DNA of 64,000 nucleotides from M3007 sp033764075 (GCA_033764075.1 JANRJH010000005.1:96085-160084), one strand, 5' to 3'. Shown: positions 8,305 to 17,713, counted from the first letter of the stretch. Notes: generated by a model from the letters alone, not told the origin. Translations and numbers: made by a program.

Positions 8305-8964
8305 TTATTGGTTTTGGCTGAGGTAAGGAGATTGTTTGAAAGCCTGGTCGATGTTCTTCAGGGTGTTGTTCAGGTTGACGCTTTTGTCGGAAGAAAGTAC
8401 CCGGGTCAGGCCAGCATACCAGTTGATCACCGGAACACCCGCTTCTTCCGATGCGGAAATGTCGATCAGGTCGATAATCAGGCTGCCTTCGGAATACTCA
8501 TACGTGACAATATACCCGGGATAATAGCCGCCGCCGCCGCACCACCAGGAATAGAATGGGTAACACGGATACCCCGGGTATCCCCACCACCAGCCCGGGT
8601 AGTAGACGCCGCCCGATGATACGGTGTAAATGGCGGTCATGTTGACGAAGTGATCGGGATTGTCCGTAGGATCAACCAGCGTGTAGCCCAGTTGGTTCAT
8701 GTTGGTGATGACCTGATTCTTGAGCTTATCGTTGTATTGGGCCCAGAAAGCAAGGGTGTCGATCGGATCGTCCTTGTCATAAACGAGGTTGATCAAGTCG
8801 ATGATGGCGTACCGCTTTCCGAGTGCAGGAAAGTTGGCATCTGGATTTCGGACAGTAGCCACGATGTCGGTCTCGCTGTTTACGACATCATCTTCGTAGC
8901 GATTGCACGATAGCGCCGTAACCAGAAGTGGAACGGCAATGGCCAATAGCAATGGATAGCGCAT
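8305..8964 (-). CDS. DUF4136-family lipoprotein
   Basis: 219 aa from the ATG at 8964. An earlier in-frame region is open but precedes the promoter box at 9014-9021. The signal peptide ends in a lipobox (LLVTALSC, Cys about residue 18). DUF4136 features follow: ETDIVATVRNPDANFPALG, KRYAIIDLI, LGYTLVDPTDNPDHFVNMTA, and a Gly/Tyr/Trp-rich segment (YYPGWWWGYPGYPCYPFYSW). Homologues are outer-membrane-associated lipoproteins of unknown function. It is first of a probable five-gene operon ending with the RDD gene. Confidence 0.85.
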   Translation of the reverse strand: MRYPLLLAIAVPLLVTALSCNRYEDDVVNSETDIVATVRNPDANFPALGKRYAIIDLINLVYDKDDPIDTLAFWAQYNDKLKNQVITNMNQLGYTLVDPTDNPDHFVNMTAIYTVSSGGVYYPGWWWGYPGYPCYPFYSWWCGGGGYYPGYIVTYEYSEGSLIIDLIDISASEEAGVPVINWYAGLTRVLSSDKSVNLNNTLKNIDQAFKQSPYLSQNQ

Positions 8965-9013
8965 GGTTTTAGTGTTGTTAAGAGTGTTCAAAAAAGGGGA
9001 CATGCCCGATTGG

Positions 9014-9021
9014 CAAAGATA
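9014..9021 (-). promoter_or_regulatory. Promoter -7 box TATCTTTG
   Basis: TAnnTTTG on the minus strand, 49 nt upstream of the DUF4136 gene. Likely promoter of the run from 8964 down to 5325. Confidence 0.55.
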
Positions 9022-9101
9022 AGTGCCGCAGCCCAACAATTGACCGTTTTTTATCCATATTCTTGTAAAAATGATGAAGGGCATATGTCGTCTCATACCC
9101 G

Positions 9102-9109
9102 TACCTTTG
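9102..9109 (+). promoter_or_regulatory. Promoter -7 box TACCTTTG
   Basis: TAnnTTTG ending 12 nt before the ATG at 9122. It sets the LolC-type gene start at 9122 rather than at upstream in-frame codons. Confidence 0.6.
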
Positions 9110-9121
9110 CTTTTTTTGAAC

Positions 9122-10354
9122 ATGCCGTCCGAGTTAAACTTTTCTTTTTTCATTGCACGCCGCTACCTGTTTGCCAAGCGCAGCACCAATGCCATCAACC
9201 TGATCACGGGCATTTCAGTTTTTGCCGTGGCCATCGGTACTGCCGCCTTGCTGCTCGTGTTGAGCGTGTTTAACGGCTTTGAGGACCTGCTGACCGGCCT
9301 GTTCGGTCATTTTAACCCGGAGGTCAAGGTTACGCCCGTCAAAGGGAAGACCTTTGAGGCAGACACCCTGATGCTGTCCAGGCTAAAAGCCCTGCCGGGC
9401 GTATTGCACCTGAGTGAAACGCTGGAAGAAATTGCCTTCTTTGAGTATGAAGGATCCCAGGATTTCGGCGTGTTAAAGGGTGTAGACGAGCACTTTGCCG
9501 CCATCAACGGCATCGACTCCACCCTGCGGGAAGGAATTTTCCAATTGCAGATGGGCGAACGAAACGGGGCCGTGCTGGGCGCCGGTATGCGCAATAAACT
9601 CAGCGTGGATGTGACCAACCCCATCGCAACACTCACCGTGTACATGCCACTGCAAGAAAGTGGTGGCGTACTCGACAAGCCCTTTAAAACCCGATTTGCA
9701 TACCCTACCGGAACATTCGCCATCCAGCAGGAATTCGACAATGAGTACATCATCAGCAACATCGGCTTCCTGCGCGAGTTGCTTGATGTTTCGCCTAACA
9801 CCGTCTCGGCCCTTGAAATTAAAGTCAGGCCCGGCTACCGAACCAAAGCGGTGAAGTCGGCTATCCGTGACATCATGGGGCCCGACTTCACGATTCGCGA
9901 CCAGTACGAGCAGAATGAGGCGTTTTTCAAGGTGATGAAACTGGAAAAATGGATGGGGTTTGCCATCACCAGCCTGATGTTGAGCCTGATGGCTTTTAAC
10001 CTGATCGGTGCGCTGTGGATGATTGTGCTGGACAAAAAAAAGGACATTTCAATCCTGAAAAGCCTGGGCGCTGACAACCGGCTTGTCCGGCGCATCTTCC
10101 TGCTGGAGGGGCTGCTGCTCACCAGCCTGGGCATGGTGCTGGGGCTCTTGCTGGCGGTTGTGCTGTACATACTGCAAAAGCAATACGATCTGGTCACCAT
10201 CCCCCAGGGTTTTCTCGTGCACAGTTATCCCATTACCATGCGTATGGCCGATTTTTTACCGGTAATGCTCACGGTGGGGGTCATCGGCCTGCTGGCTTCG
10301 CTGCTGCCCGCAGCCCGGGCGGTGCAGGTGCCTTCGTACTTGCGGGAGGAGTGA
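9122..10354 (+). CDS. LolC/LolE-type (MacB/FtsX superfamily) ABC transporter permease
   Basis: 410 aa. An N-terminal helix enters the membrane after FSFFIARRYLFAKRSTNAIN and LITGISVFAVAIGTAALLLV. A periplasmic domain of about 220 residues follows. Three C-terminal helices come next (ITSLMLSLMAFNLIGALWMI, LEGLLLTSLGMVLGLLLAVV, LPVMLTVGVIGLLASLLPAA), with the FtsX motif LDKKKDISILKSLGA between them. This order is that of lipoprotein-releasing permeases, which pass mature lipoproteins from the inner membrane to LolA. The ATPase LolD is not adjacent. One LolC/E-like protein instead of a pair is usual in Bacteroidota. Confidence 0.88.
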   Translation: MPSELNFSFFIARRYLFAKRSTNAINLITGISVFAVAIGTAALLLVLSVFNGFEDLLTGLFGHFNPEVKVTPVKGKTFEADTLMLSRLKALPGVLHLSETLEEIAFFEYEGSQDFGVLKGVDEHFAAINGIDSTLREGIFQLQMGERNGAVLGAGMRNKLSVDVTNPIATLTVYMPLQESGGVLDKPFKTRFAYPTGTFAIQQEFDNEYIISNIGFLRELLDVSPNTVSALEIKVRPGYRTKAVKSAIRDIMGPDFTIRDQYEQNEAFFKVMKLEKWMGFAITSLMLSLMAFNLIGALWMIVLDKKKDISILKSLGADNRLVRRIFLLEGLLLTSLGMVLGLLLAVVLYILQKQYDLVTIPQGFLVHSYPITMRMADFLPVMLTVGVIGLLASLLPAARAVQVPSYLREE

Positions 10355-10422
10355 CCGGACGGTCATGCCCTGGCGGTTTAAAGAAGGGGAATTGCCGGCA
10401 GGAGCAGGAGGGAATGGCCTGT

Positions 10423-11430
10423 TTATCGCCCCACCGGTTTGTCAAAAAAATACGCATACTCCCGGAATACTGGCCCGAACACCCTTTGCTGGGTGAGCAT
10501 GAAGGATGGCTGGCTGGTTTCCGTATAGTACCGTTCAACCATGTAATCATTGGTCATGTTGTTGAATACAAATTCTACCGGCCAGAAACGGGCCTGCTTT
10601 TCCTTGCCTCCGGTGGTTTTTACCGTGATTACGGCGAAGGGCACCAGCGCCCGTACCGAGTCGCGCACCGGGTTGTTGGTTTCAAATGCTTCGGCGATCA
10701 GGCTTTCGTACTGCAAGATATAAGCTTCTGCGACACCTTTGCGTGGCGGGGTTTTGCGGGTGGGCGTGGTGCTGTAAAACGGGGAAACGGCGTATTCCGC
10801 CTCGCCCATCTTTTCCACTTTGAAAGATTTGCTCTTCATTTGCGGGTATTCAACGCTGATGGAGGCAATGCTTTCGGGTTTTTCTGAAAAAACAGCCCGG
10901 TCGCGCCAGTCTTCCTCCCCAACCATATACCGGACGCGTACCTGGCCGACGAAATAGGGCAGATGCACCACGTAGGGCTGTTCGGCGCCATCCATCATCA
11001 TGAACGTACCCCGCTCGTCGTTGGTCACGCCGCCGACGTAATAGCCTTTGATGCGCGTGCCGTCTTTGTTGAACAATTCGACCTTGATGCCGTGGGTGGC
11101 GAGGCTTCGGATCATTTCCGGTTCGGCGGCTTTGGCGGGTACATACCAGACGACGATGTTCTGCAGGGTTTCCATCAGGTGCTGCATGGCGGTGGGCCTC
11201 ACCGGATATTTATCGTTGCAAATCCATTGGTCACCGTTGCGCTTCAGGGTGATCCGGTTCCCGTTTTTGTCGGCCAGGAACACCTTGTGAATGGTGGAGA
11301 CATCCTGTACGGCAAAGTCCATATCCCAGGAAATGCGCGTAGTGTCTTTTCGGGCATTGGCCCGGATGGCGAGCCAGGCGCCGATACCGAGTACAACGAA
11401 CAGGAGGGCAAGTATCAGGGTACGCTTCAT
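10423..11430 (-). CDS. DUF4340 domain-containing protein
   Basis: 335 aa with an N-terminal membrane anchor or signal (MKRTLILALLFVVLGIGAWL). The DUF4340 region is seen as VSTIHKVFLADKNGNRITLK, RNGDQWICNDKYPVRPTAMQ and LMETLQNIVVWYVPAKAA, where small domains pair Val/Trp strands with a helix. In gliding Bacteroidota, DUF4340 proteins often accompany ABC-2 export or gliding (Gld) gene sets, but no such genes are adjacent here. Periplasmic, function unknown. Confidence 0.82.
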   Translation of the reverse strand: MKRTLILALLFVVLGIGAWLAIRANARKDTTRISWDMDFAVQDVSTIHKVFLADKNGNRITLKRNGDQWICNDKYPVRPTAMQHLMETLQNIVVWYVPAKAAEPEMIRSLATHGIKVELFNKDGTRIKGYYVGGVTNDERGTFMMMDGAEQPYVVHLPYFVGQVRVRYMVGEEDWRDRAVFSEKPESIASISVEYPQMKSKSFKVEKMGEAEYAVSPFYSTTPTRKTPPRKGVAEAYILQYESLIAEAFETNNPVRDSVRALVPFAVITVKTTGGKEKQARFWPVEFVFNNMTNDYMVERYYTETSQPSFMLTQQRVFGPVFREYAYFFDKPVGR

Positions 11431-11451
11431 AGCATTTTGTGTTTAAGACAT

Positions 11452-11484
11452 AAAAAAGCCTACTCTGCATTGCGCAGAGCAGGC
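11452..11484 (-). terminator. Rho-independent terminator after the DegP-type gene
   Basis: On the minus strand a stem GCCTGCTCTGC / GCAGAGTAGGC with one internal mismatch is followed by six T. It lies between the DegP-type gene, which ends at 11548, and the DUF4340 gene. Confidence 0.85.
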
Positions 11485-11547
11485 ACATCAAAACAAAACG
11501 AAAAACCAAGTTTTATTCGACATCGGCCGGGCCGATTGGAATGCGGA

Positions 11548-12693
11548 TCAATTGTTGTCACGGCTGCGCAGCCGGACGGAGAAGTTTTTGTCGCGTCCGT
11601 CGCGGATTACCCGGACGGAAATGTCGTCGCCGACCTTTTGACGCGCAATGAGTTCGCGAAGTTCCGAATTATTCACGACATTTTTACCATTTACCTCCAC
11701 AATTATGTCGTTTTCCTGAATGCCGGCCTTCGCGGCGGAACCCTGTTCGTCCAATCCGAGCACGATAACACCTTGACGATAAGCGATTTGGCGTTCCTCG
11801 GCCAGCTTGGAGTCCATGTCTGCAATGTCTACACCCAGATAGGGTCGTTTGAAAACGCCGTACTTGACCAAATCCTCGGCGATGTTTTTGGCCAGGTTGA
11901 CCGGAATGGCGAAGGAATAGCCTGCGAAAGCGCCGGTCGGGGAGGCGATGGCGGAGTTGATGCCGATAAGGCGCCCTTCGGTATCGACGAGTGCGCCGCC
12001 GGAGTTGCCGGGATTGACGGCCGCGTCGGTTTGTATAAAAGATTCGATGGCGGAGCGGTCGCGAATGATGTTGATGTCGCGCCCTTTGGCGCTCACAATG
12101 CCTGCCGTGACAGTAGAGGTGAGCTCGAAGGGGTTGCCGACGGCAAGCACCCATTCGCCGACGCGCACGTCGTCGGAGTTGCCAAACTCGATGGGCACGA
12201 GCTTGTCGGCGTCGATCTTGATCACCGCCATATCCGAACTGGGATCGCGCCCGACCAGTCGTGCGGTGAATTCTCGTTTGTCGTGCAGGGTAACCTCAAA
12301 CTGGTCGGCAAATTCCACCACGTGATTGTTGGTCATGATGTAACCGTCGGCCGAGATAATCACACCGGAACCCGTCCCGGTGCGCGGTCGAAGGAAGTTG
12401 TCACCGTAGGGTTCGCCAAAAAAGTAATAAAACGGATTGGAATTCCGCTGGCGCTGGATGGCCGATTCCCGGCTTTCCGTGGCCTTGATGTGTACGACAG
12501 CGGGCATTGATTTTTCCGCAGCCCGGGTAAAATCAAACGGAGCAACCGGCGCGTCATAACTCACCTGTCTTGCTGTAACCGTTTGATTAGGAGCAACATG
12601 AACGACATCGCCCTTTTGCGTCAGGCGGATGCCGGCAAAAGTAACCAGGCCGCCTAAAACACCTGCGAGTAAGGAAGACCAGAATTTATTCAT
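11548..12693 (-). CDS. degP: DegP/HtrA-family periplasmic serine protease
   Basis: 381 aa from ATG 12693; the upstream extension contains no signal. An N-terminal membrane or signal helix (FWSSLLAGVLGGLVTFAG) is followed by the trypsin-like domain with the catalytic triad at H124 (TNNHVVEF), D154 (SSDMAVIKI) and S231 (NPGNSGGALVD). One PDZ domain lies at about 285-370 (GVIVLGLDEQGSAAKAGIQE, NDIIVEVNGKNV). The protein degrades or refolds damaged envelope proteins. A single PDZ makes it closer to DegS or short HtrA than to two-PDZ DegP. A terminator follows at 11452-11484. Confidence 0.92.
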   Translation of the reverse strand: MNKFWSSLLAGVLGGLVTFAGIRLTQKGDVVHVAPNQTVTARQVSYDAPVAPFDFTRAAEKSMPAVVHIKATESRESAIQRQRNSNPFYYFFGEPYGDNFLRPRTGTGSGVIISADGYIMTNNHVVEFADQFEVTLHDKREFTARLVGRDPSSDMAVIKIDADKLVPIEFGNSDDVRVGEWVLAVGNPFELTSTVTAGIVSAKGRDINIIRDRSAIESFIQTDAAVNPGNSGGALVDTEGRLIGINSAIASPTGAFAGYSFAIPVNLAKNIAEDLVKYGVFKRPYLGVDIADMDSKLAEERQIAYRQGVIVLGLDEQGSAAKAGIQENDIIVEVNGKNVVNNSELRELIARQKVGDDISVRVIRDGRDKNFSVRLRSRDNN

Positions 12694-12723
12694 TTTGCTG
12701 TTGTTCAGTTTAATTTTCTTTAC

Positions 12724-12731
12724 TATCTTTG
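12724..12731 (+). promoter_or_regulatory. Possible -7 box TATCTTTG
   Basis: TAnnTTTG on the plus strand, 148 nt before the chosen start of the HD-domain gene. The long leader makes it uncertain. Confidence 0.3.
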
Positions 12732-12879
12732 TCAGCAACAGTTTTGGTGAAAAACGACGAAAGCCGGCTTTTGCTCATTACCCGATGTTGTTTAACGTTG
12801 TTTTAACACCCTTTATTTTGCCCCGGTTCTGCCAGGCCATTGCGTGCTTTATCCGTTTCAACGCCCTAACCACATCAGT

Positions 12880-13563
12880 ATGCATACCCTTCTTTCCATT
12901 GATCGACCAACGTATGCGCCTGAACGACCAACTTCCCAAATGGACCCTGTTGTCACACAAACACAGTTCCTGGTCGCCTTGCTCAAGCCGGAAACGTCGC
13001 TGGAGCACCATCTGCTGGCTTTGCCCGATTTTCAGCAGGGACTGATGTGGGGCAAGCCCCGGTTTGGGCATCCGGAGGGCAAGGTTGCCTTTCACGTTCG
13101 CGAGGTACTGGAGAACATTAACCGCATCCCGGCCCTGAGCGAAATGGATCGCATCCGCCTGCGCCTCGTCGCCTTTGCCCACGACACCTTCAAGTACGCC
13201 GAGGATCGCAGCAAGCCCCGAAACTGGCTCAAACACCATGCCATGCTGGCGCGCGACTTTATGAGTCGCTTCACCGACGATGCGGTTGTGCTGGATATCC
13301 TGGAAACCCATGACGACGCTTTTTACGCCTGGCTGGCGTCGCGTCTGGACGCAGGGTTTGCCTCCTCCGCCCACCCGTTGCGCACCCTGGACGAACTCGT
13401 GCAGCGCATGGGTCATTGCCTGCAAACCTATTATCTGTTTTTTAAATGCGACACGGAAACCGGCGACAAAACGCAGGCCCCTGTTCGCTGGTTTGAACAA
13501 AACGTTCGGCAGGTTGAACTTACCCACATTCGGGAGATGGGTGCCCGCCCGCCAGGCATTTAG
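12880..13563 (+). CDS. HD-domain protein (probable phosphohydrolase)
   Basis: About 227 aa. The start is uncertain: ATG 12880 or ATG 12940, with the conserved part beginning at the latter. The HD signature can be traced as an early His (GHPEGKVAFHV, H64 or H72), then H101-D102 in LVAFAHDTFKY, HH119-120 (NWLKHHAMLA), and a later Asp (ILETHDDAF). HD enzymes hydrolyse phosphate esters of nucleotides or second messengers. The substrate cannot be named. It stands alone between two minus-strand genes; the GHL10 gene ends 4 nt after it, convergently. Confidence 0.65.
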   Translation: MHTLLSIDRPTYAPERPTSQMDPVVTQTQFLVALLKPETSLEHHLLALPDFQQGLMWGKPRFGHPEGKVAFHVREVLENINRIPALSEMDRIRLRLVAFAHDTFKYAEDRSKPRNWLKHHAMLARDFMSRFTDDAVVLDILETHDDAFYAWLASRLDAGFASSAHPLRTLDELVQRMGHCLQTYYLFFKCDTETGDKTQAPVRWFEQNVRQVELTHIREMGARPPGI

Positions 13564-13566
13564 CGC

Positions 13567-15150
13567 TTATTTTTTCCGTTTGGCCGATTTTTTTGTCTTT
13601 TTTACCACCACCGGCTCGCTCGGGTAACCGGGCATGTTGGCGCGGTTGTAGGCGACCAGCACGTAGGTGTAAATTTCCTTGGGCGCCACGTCCTTGTCTT
13701 CAAAAATCCAAGTATTATCATTGTATTCCGTAATGTGCAACGCGTACCGGCGGTCGTTGATGTCGCCGACACCTGAACCGGGGAAACGGTGCAGGGTGTA
13801 ATAATAGGGCATTTCCCCGCCTGAGGCGATGTTGCACACCTGCCAGGCCAGCTTGACGCTGTTCTTCTCGCCTTTCACCCGGCAGATGCGGGGCGTGGCT
13901 GCCGCCACCATGGTTGCGCCGGCAGCGGGCGGAACGACGGCGGGGAGCGCATACAGGTTGTTCCGGAGGCTGTCGCGAACCCCCAATGGATTGCGCAAAA
14001 GCGCGTTGGCTGAAAAGTAGATGCTGCCCTGCACGCCGGGGACGGCGCGGTTGATCTGCACCTGGTTGCGGATTTGTGCGGGGTCGTTCCAGGCGGCGTC
14101 GCCCACGGCACTGCTGCCGACCTTGTAGGCGGCATGCCCGGTGTACACCTTGCGGCCGAAGCTGTTGCGTCCCCACCAGTCCGACAATTTATAGTAATCG
14201 GCTGCCGGAAAGCCGATGCTCCAGTATAGTTGTGGGGTCACGTAGTCGATCCAGCCTTTTTCCAGCCAGAGGCGCACATCGGCGTACAAGTCGTCGTAGG
14301 AAGTCATGCCGGCGTTCGTCTCCGAGCCGTTCGGGTCCTTGTCGCGGTTGCGCCAAACGCCAAAGGGGCTGATGCCGAACTGGACGTAAGGCTTGAGTTG
14401 CCTTATTTCTTTGGAGATGGCCTCAACGATGCGGTTGATGTTGTCGCGGCGCCAGTCGTCGATATACTGAAACCCCCTGGGGTCGGCGGCAAAGGCGTCG
14501 AAGTCATTCAACTCCCACCCCTGTTCTTTATAGGGATAAAAATAATCGTCGAAGTGAATGCCATCCACGTCGTACCGCGTCACCACTTCGCGCACGAGTC
14601 CGACAATGTATTGTTTCACGAAGGGGCTTCCGGGGTTAAAGTAGTAGCGCGTACCGTAAGGAAAAAACCACTCGCGCACCCGGTGTTCGGGAAGCATTTT
14701 CATGGGGTGGGAGGCCGCAAGGGACGCGGTGTCCAGGCTCGGTGTTGCCCGGAAGGGGTTCATCCAGGCGTGAAACTCCATGTTTCTTTTGTGTGCGGCC
14801 TGTACCATGTATTCCACCGGGTCGTATTCCGGTAGTGGCGGAATGCCCTCCTGTCCGGTGAGGAAGCGGCTCCACGGCGCCGACGGGGTCGGGTAAAAAG
14901 CGTCACCTGCGGGCCTGATCTGCACGAACACAGCGTTGATGCCGGTGGCTTTGAGGGCATCCAGGAGACTGTCGAACTCCATGCGTTGCCGCTCCGGCGG
15001 AAGGCCGGGTTTGGAGGGCCAGTCAATGTTATTCAAGGTAACGATCCAGCATCCGCGCATTTCGGTCAGCGGAGCCTGCTGGGCCGAAAGGGGGTAAAGG
15101 CAGAGGATAAAAGCCGTCGAAAACAGCCAAAAACGAAAACAGGCGAGCAT
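13567..15150 (-). CDS. GHL10/DUF187-family glycoside hydrolase-like protein
   Basis: 527 aa from ATG 15150, whose signal peptide (MLACFRFWLFSTAFILCLYP, cleaved after LSAQ) decides the start. The TIM-barrel domain reads EMRGCWIVTLNNIDWPS, TGINAVFVQIRPAGDAFYPT, NMEFHAWMNPFRA, then YDVDGIHFDDYFYPY, with the Asp pair expected of the family, and WIDYVTPQLYWSIGFPA. A fibronectin-like C-terminal domain follows and ends in a Lys-rich tail (KKTKKSAKRKK). Relatives act on polysaccharides or peptidoglycan (YngK type). It is exported, probably to the periplasm or cell surface. Confidence 0.88.
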   Translation of the reverse strand: MLACFRFWLFSTAFILCLYPLSAQQAPLTEMRGCWIVTLNNIDWPSKPGLPPERQRMEFDSLLDALKATGINAVFVQIRPAGDAFYPTPSAPWSRFLTGQEGIPPLPEYDPVEYMVQAAHKRNMEFHAWMNPFRATPSLDTASLAASHPMKMLPEHRVREWFFPYGTRYYFNPGSPFVKQYIVGLVREVVTRYDVDGIHFDDYFYPYKEQGWELNDFDAFAADPRGFQYIDDWRRDNINRIVEAISKEIRQLKPYVQFGISPFGVWRNRDKDPNGSETNAGMTSYDDLYADVRLWLEKGWIDYVTPQLYWSIGFPAADYYKLSDWWGRNSFGRKVYTGHAAYKVGSSAVGDAAWNDPAQIRNQVQINRAVPGVQGSIYFSANALLRNPLGVRDSLRNNLYALPAVVPPAAGATMVAAATPRICRVKGEKNSVKLAWQVCNIASGGEMPYYYTLHRFPGSGVGDINDRRYALHITEYNDNTWIFEDKDVAPKEIYTYVLVAYNRANMPGYPSEPVVVKKTKKSAKRKK

Positions 15151-15223
15151 TGGCGATTGTATTTGCGGTAAAAATAGGCATATATAGAAATTTTCACTTT
15201 TTTTTGCCCTTAAATTACTGTTC

Positions 15224-16144
15224 ATGACTTTTCCGACACCCATTCCTGTACGCGTCCTGGCCGATCGTTTCGGGGCCACGCTCATCGGCGACGATACCCT
15301 CCTGGCTTCCGGCATCAACGAGATACACAAGGTGCAACCGGGCGATATCGCCTTTTCCGACGCGCCCAAATACTTCGAGAAAACATTGAAAAGCGCCGCT
15401 ACCATCATTCTGCTTAACGCCCCGGCCGAGTGCCCCGACGGGAAAGCGATCCTGGTGGTGGAAAAGCCGTTCGAGGTGTACGACTCGCTAATCCGGGAGT
15501 ACCGACCCTTTGAACCGCTGCGTCATCCCGTCAGCCACGGGGCCGAGATCCACCCCACCGCCATCATCGAACCCGGGGTGATCATCGCCGGCAATGTGCG
15601 CATCGGCGCCCATACCTACATACAGGCCAATGCCTACATCGGAGAATACACGATTATTGGAGAGCATGTGTCCATCGGCCCGGGGTGTGTCATCGGCTCC
15701 GACGCGTTTTACTACAAAAAACATCCGGACGGACGTTACCAGAAATGGCGGTCGGGTGGTCGCGTCATCATTGAGGACCACGTCGACATCGGCGCAGTAT
15801 GCACCATCAACAAAGGGGTGAGCGGCGACACCATCATCGGTGAAGGCACCAAGCTCGATTGTCACATCCACATCGGACACGGCGTGGTGGTCGGCAAAAA
15901 CTGCCTGTTTGCCGCCCAGGTGGGCATCGGCGGCAAAACTGTGATTGAAGACAACGTGGTGCTGTACGGGCAGGTGGGCGTCACCCAGAACCTCCACATC
16001 GGCAAAGGCGCGGTGGTGTACGCGCAATCGGGCGTCGCCAAATCCCTGGAAGGCGGAAAAATTTATTTCGGCTCCCCGGCGGAAGAGATGCGCGACAAGT
16101 TCAGGGAGATTGCAGCGCTCAAACAGTTGCGCAACCGCTCGTAA
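15224..16144 (+). CDS. lpxD: UDP-3-O-(3-hydroxyacyl)glucosamine N-acyltransferase
   Basis: 306 aa. The N-terminal uridine-binding domain (residues 1-95, PGDIAFSDAPKYFEKTL) is followed by hexapeptide repeats (VIIAGNVRIGAHTYIQANAY, TIIGEHVSIGPGCVIGSDAF, DHVDIGAVCTINKG) and a short C-terminal helix. The catalytic His is in the CHIHIGHGVVVG segment. It adds the amide-linked acyl chain in lipid A synthesis. In many Bacteroidota lpxD sits beside an HD gene and lpxC/fabZ-lpxA; here the HD gene is 1.7 kb away beyond porX, and lpxC and lpxA are not in the window. Confidence 0.93.
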   Translation: MTFPTPIPVRVLADRFGATLIGDDTLLASGINEIHKVQPGDIAFSDAPKYFEKTLKSAATIILLNAPAECPDGKAILVVEKPFEVYDSLIREYRPFEPLRHPVSHGAEIHPTAIIEPGVIIAGNVRIGAHTYIQANAYIGEYTIIGEHVSIGPGCVIGSDAFYYKKHPDGRYQKWRSGGRVIIEDHVDIGAVCTINKGVSGDTIIGEGTKLDCHIHIGHGVVVGKNCLFAAQVGIGGKTVIEDNVVLYGQVGVTQNLHIGKGAVVYAQSGVAKSLEGGKIYFGSPAEEMRDKFREIAALKQLRNRS

Positions 16145-16150
16145 GCGAAA

Positions 16151-17713
16151 CTACTTGCTGCGCAGGCGTACGATCGGGCAGAGCATCTCTTCCAGGCTGA
16201 TGCCGCCGTGCTGGAACGTATTTTTGTAGTAGTTGTGGTAGTGGTTGTAATTGTTGGGATAGAGGAAGAAGTAGTCCTCCTTGGCGAAAATGTAGGCTGA
16301 ACTCACATTGGGCCGGGGGAGTCCGGCCTGTTTGGGGTCTTTGATGGTCAGCACATCCTTGGGTTCAAACTGCAGGTTTCGGCCCAGCTTGTAGCGCAAG
16401 TTGGTGGTGGTCTCCCGGTCGCCGACCACCTTGCTGGGTCTTTTCACGCGTATGGTGCCGTGGTCGGTGGTGACGAAAACCTGCACGGGCCGGCCTTCGA
16501 GCCGGCGGAGTGCCGCCCAAAGCGGGCTGTGCAGGAACCACGACCGGGTGAGCGAGCGATACGCCCGCTCGTCGCCGGCCAGTTCCTTGAGCACTTCCAT
16601 CTCCGTGCGGGCATGAGAGAGCATGTCGATGAAGTTGTACACAATAACGGTCAGGTCGTTGTTCAGGTAATTCAGGATGTTGTCCTGCAGTTCCTTGGCG
16701 TGGCTGACGTTGGTGACCTTAATGTAGTCCCATTTAATGCCTTTCCGGAACACCCGCTCGACGTGTTTGCCGAGAAAGAAGTCTTCAAAAAGGTTTTTGC
16801 CCCCCTCTTCGGCGTCGTTTTTCCACTTGTCCGGGAAAGCCTGCTCGATGTCGGCGGGCATCATGCCGGCGAAAATGGCGTTCCGGCTGTACTGGGTAGC
16901 GGTAGGCAGAATGCTGTAGAAGTAGTCTTCCTGCTCAGTGCGGAACAGTTCATTAAGAAAGGGTTCGATGATTTTCCATTGGTCGTAGCGCAGGTTATCG
17001 AGGAGCAGCACGATGGAGGGAAGGCCGGTTCCGGTGTGGGGGAATACAAACCGGCGGAGCACCTCATGCGACATAACGGGCCCGGCCTTGTCGCCCCTTT
17101 TGTCCACCCAATCGAAGTAATTTTTGATCACGTACTTGCTGAACTCGGTATTGGCCTGCTCCTTTTGCTGGGCGAGGATATCGCCAACCTCCGCGCGGTT
17201 GTCGTCAAGGCGAAGTTCCCACTGAACAATCTTGCGGTACACGTCGAACCACTCTTCGTAGTTGAGCCCCCCGGTGATCTGCATGAACAGCTGCCTGAAT
17301 TCCTGCTGGTACTCCTGGGTGGTTTTTTCGCGTATGAGGCGTTTGTTGTCGATGATTTTTTTCAGCGTGAGGAGAATTTGGTTGGGATTGACCGGCTTGA
17401 TCAGGTAATCCGAAATCTGGGAGCCGATGGCCTCTTCCATCACATGTTCTGCTTCATTTTTGGTGATCATCACCACCGGGATGGCCGGGTTTACCTCCTT
17501 GATGCGCGGCAGGGTTTCCAGGCCGGTAAGCCCGGGCATCGATTCATCGAGGAATACTACGTCGATGTCGTTGGTGTTTTCCAGAAAAGTCTCCACAGCG
17601 TCGTGCCCATTGGTGGCCGTGATCACCTCGTATCCTTTTTGCGAAAGGAAGAGGAGATGCGGTTTGAGCAGGTCGATCTCGTCGTCGGCCCAAAGAATCT
17701 TAATTTTATCCAT
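16151..17713 (-). CDS. porX: PorX-type response regulator with PglZ (alkaline-phosphatase-like) domain
   Basis: 520 aa. Receiver domain at residues 4-120: acidic pair D10-D11, phosphoacceptor D56 (VVFLDESMPG), conserved Thr/Lys (MITKNEAE, LIKPVNPNQ). A helical linker leads to a PglZ phosphatase-like domain (GTGLPSIVLLLDNLRYDQWK, FSILPTATQYSRNAIFAGM-like text, VFVTTDHGTIRVKRPSKVVG, HGGISLEEMLCPI). PorX, with the histidine kinase PorY and sigma factor SigP, controls type IX secretion and gliding genes in Porphyromonas and Flavobacterium. Three T9SS cargo proteins in this window fit that. A TACCTTTG box lies 35 nt upstream. Confidence 0.93.
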   Translation of the reverse strand: MDKIKILWADDEIDLLKPHLLFLSQKGYEVITATNGHDAVETFLENTNDIDVVFLDESMPGLTGLETLPRIKEVNPAIPVVMITKNEAEHVMEEAIGSQISDYLIKPVNPNQILLTLKKIIDNKRLIREKTTQEYQQEFRQLFMQITGGLNYEEWFDVYRKIVQWELRLDDNRAEVGDILAQQKEQANTEFSKYVIKNYFDWVDKRGDKAGPVMSHEVLRRFVFPHTGTGLPSIVLLLDNLRYDQWKIIEPFLNELFRTEQEDYFYSILPTATQYSRNAIFAGMMPADIEQAFPDKWKNDAEEGGKNLFEDFFLGKHVERVFRKGIKWDYIKVTNVSHAKELQDNILNYLNNDLTVIVYNFIDMLSHARTEMEVLKELAGDERAYRSLTRSWFLHSPLWAALRRLEGRPVQVFVTTDHGTIRVKRPSKVVGDRETTTNLRYKLGRNLQFEPKDVLTIKDPKQAGLPRPNVSSAYIFAKEDYFFLYPNNYNHYHNYYKNTFQHGGISLEEMLCPIVRLRSK

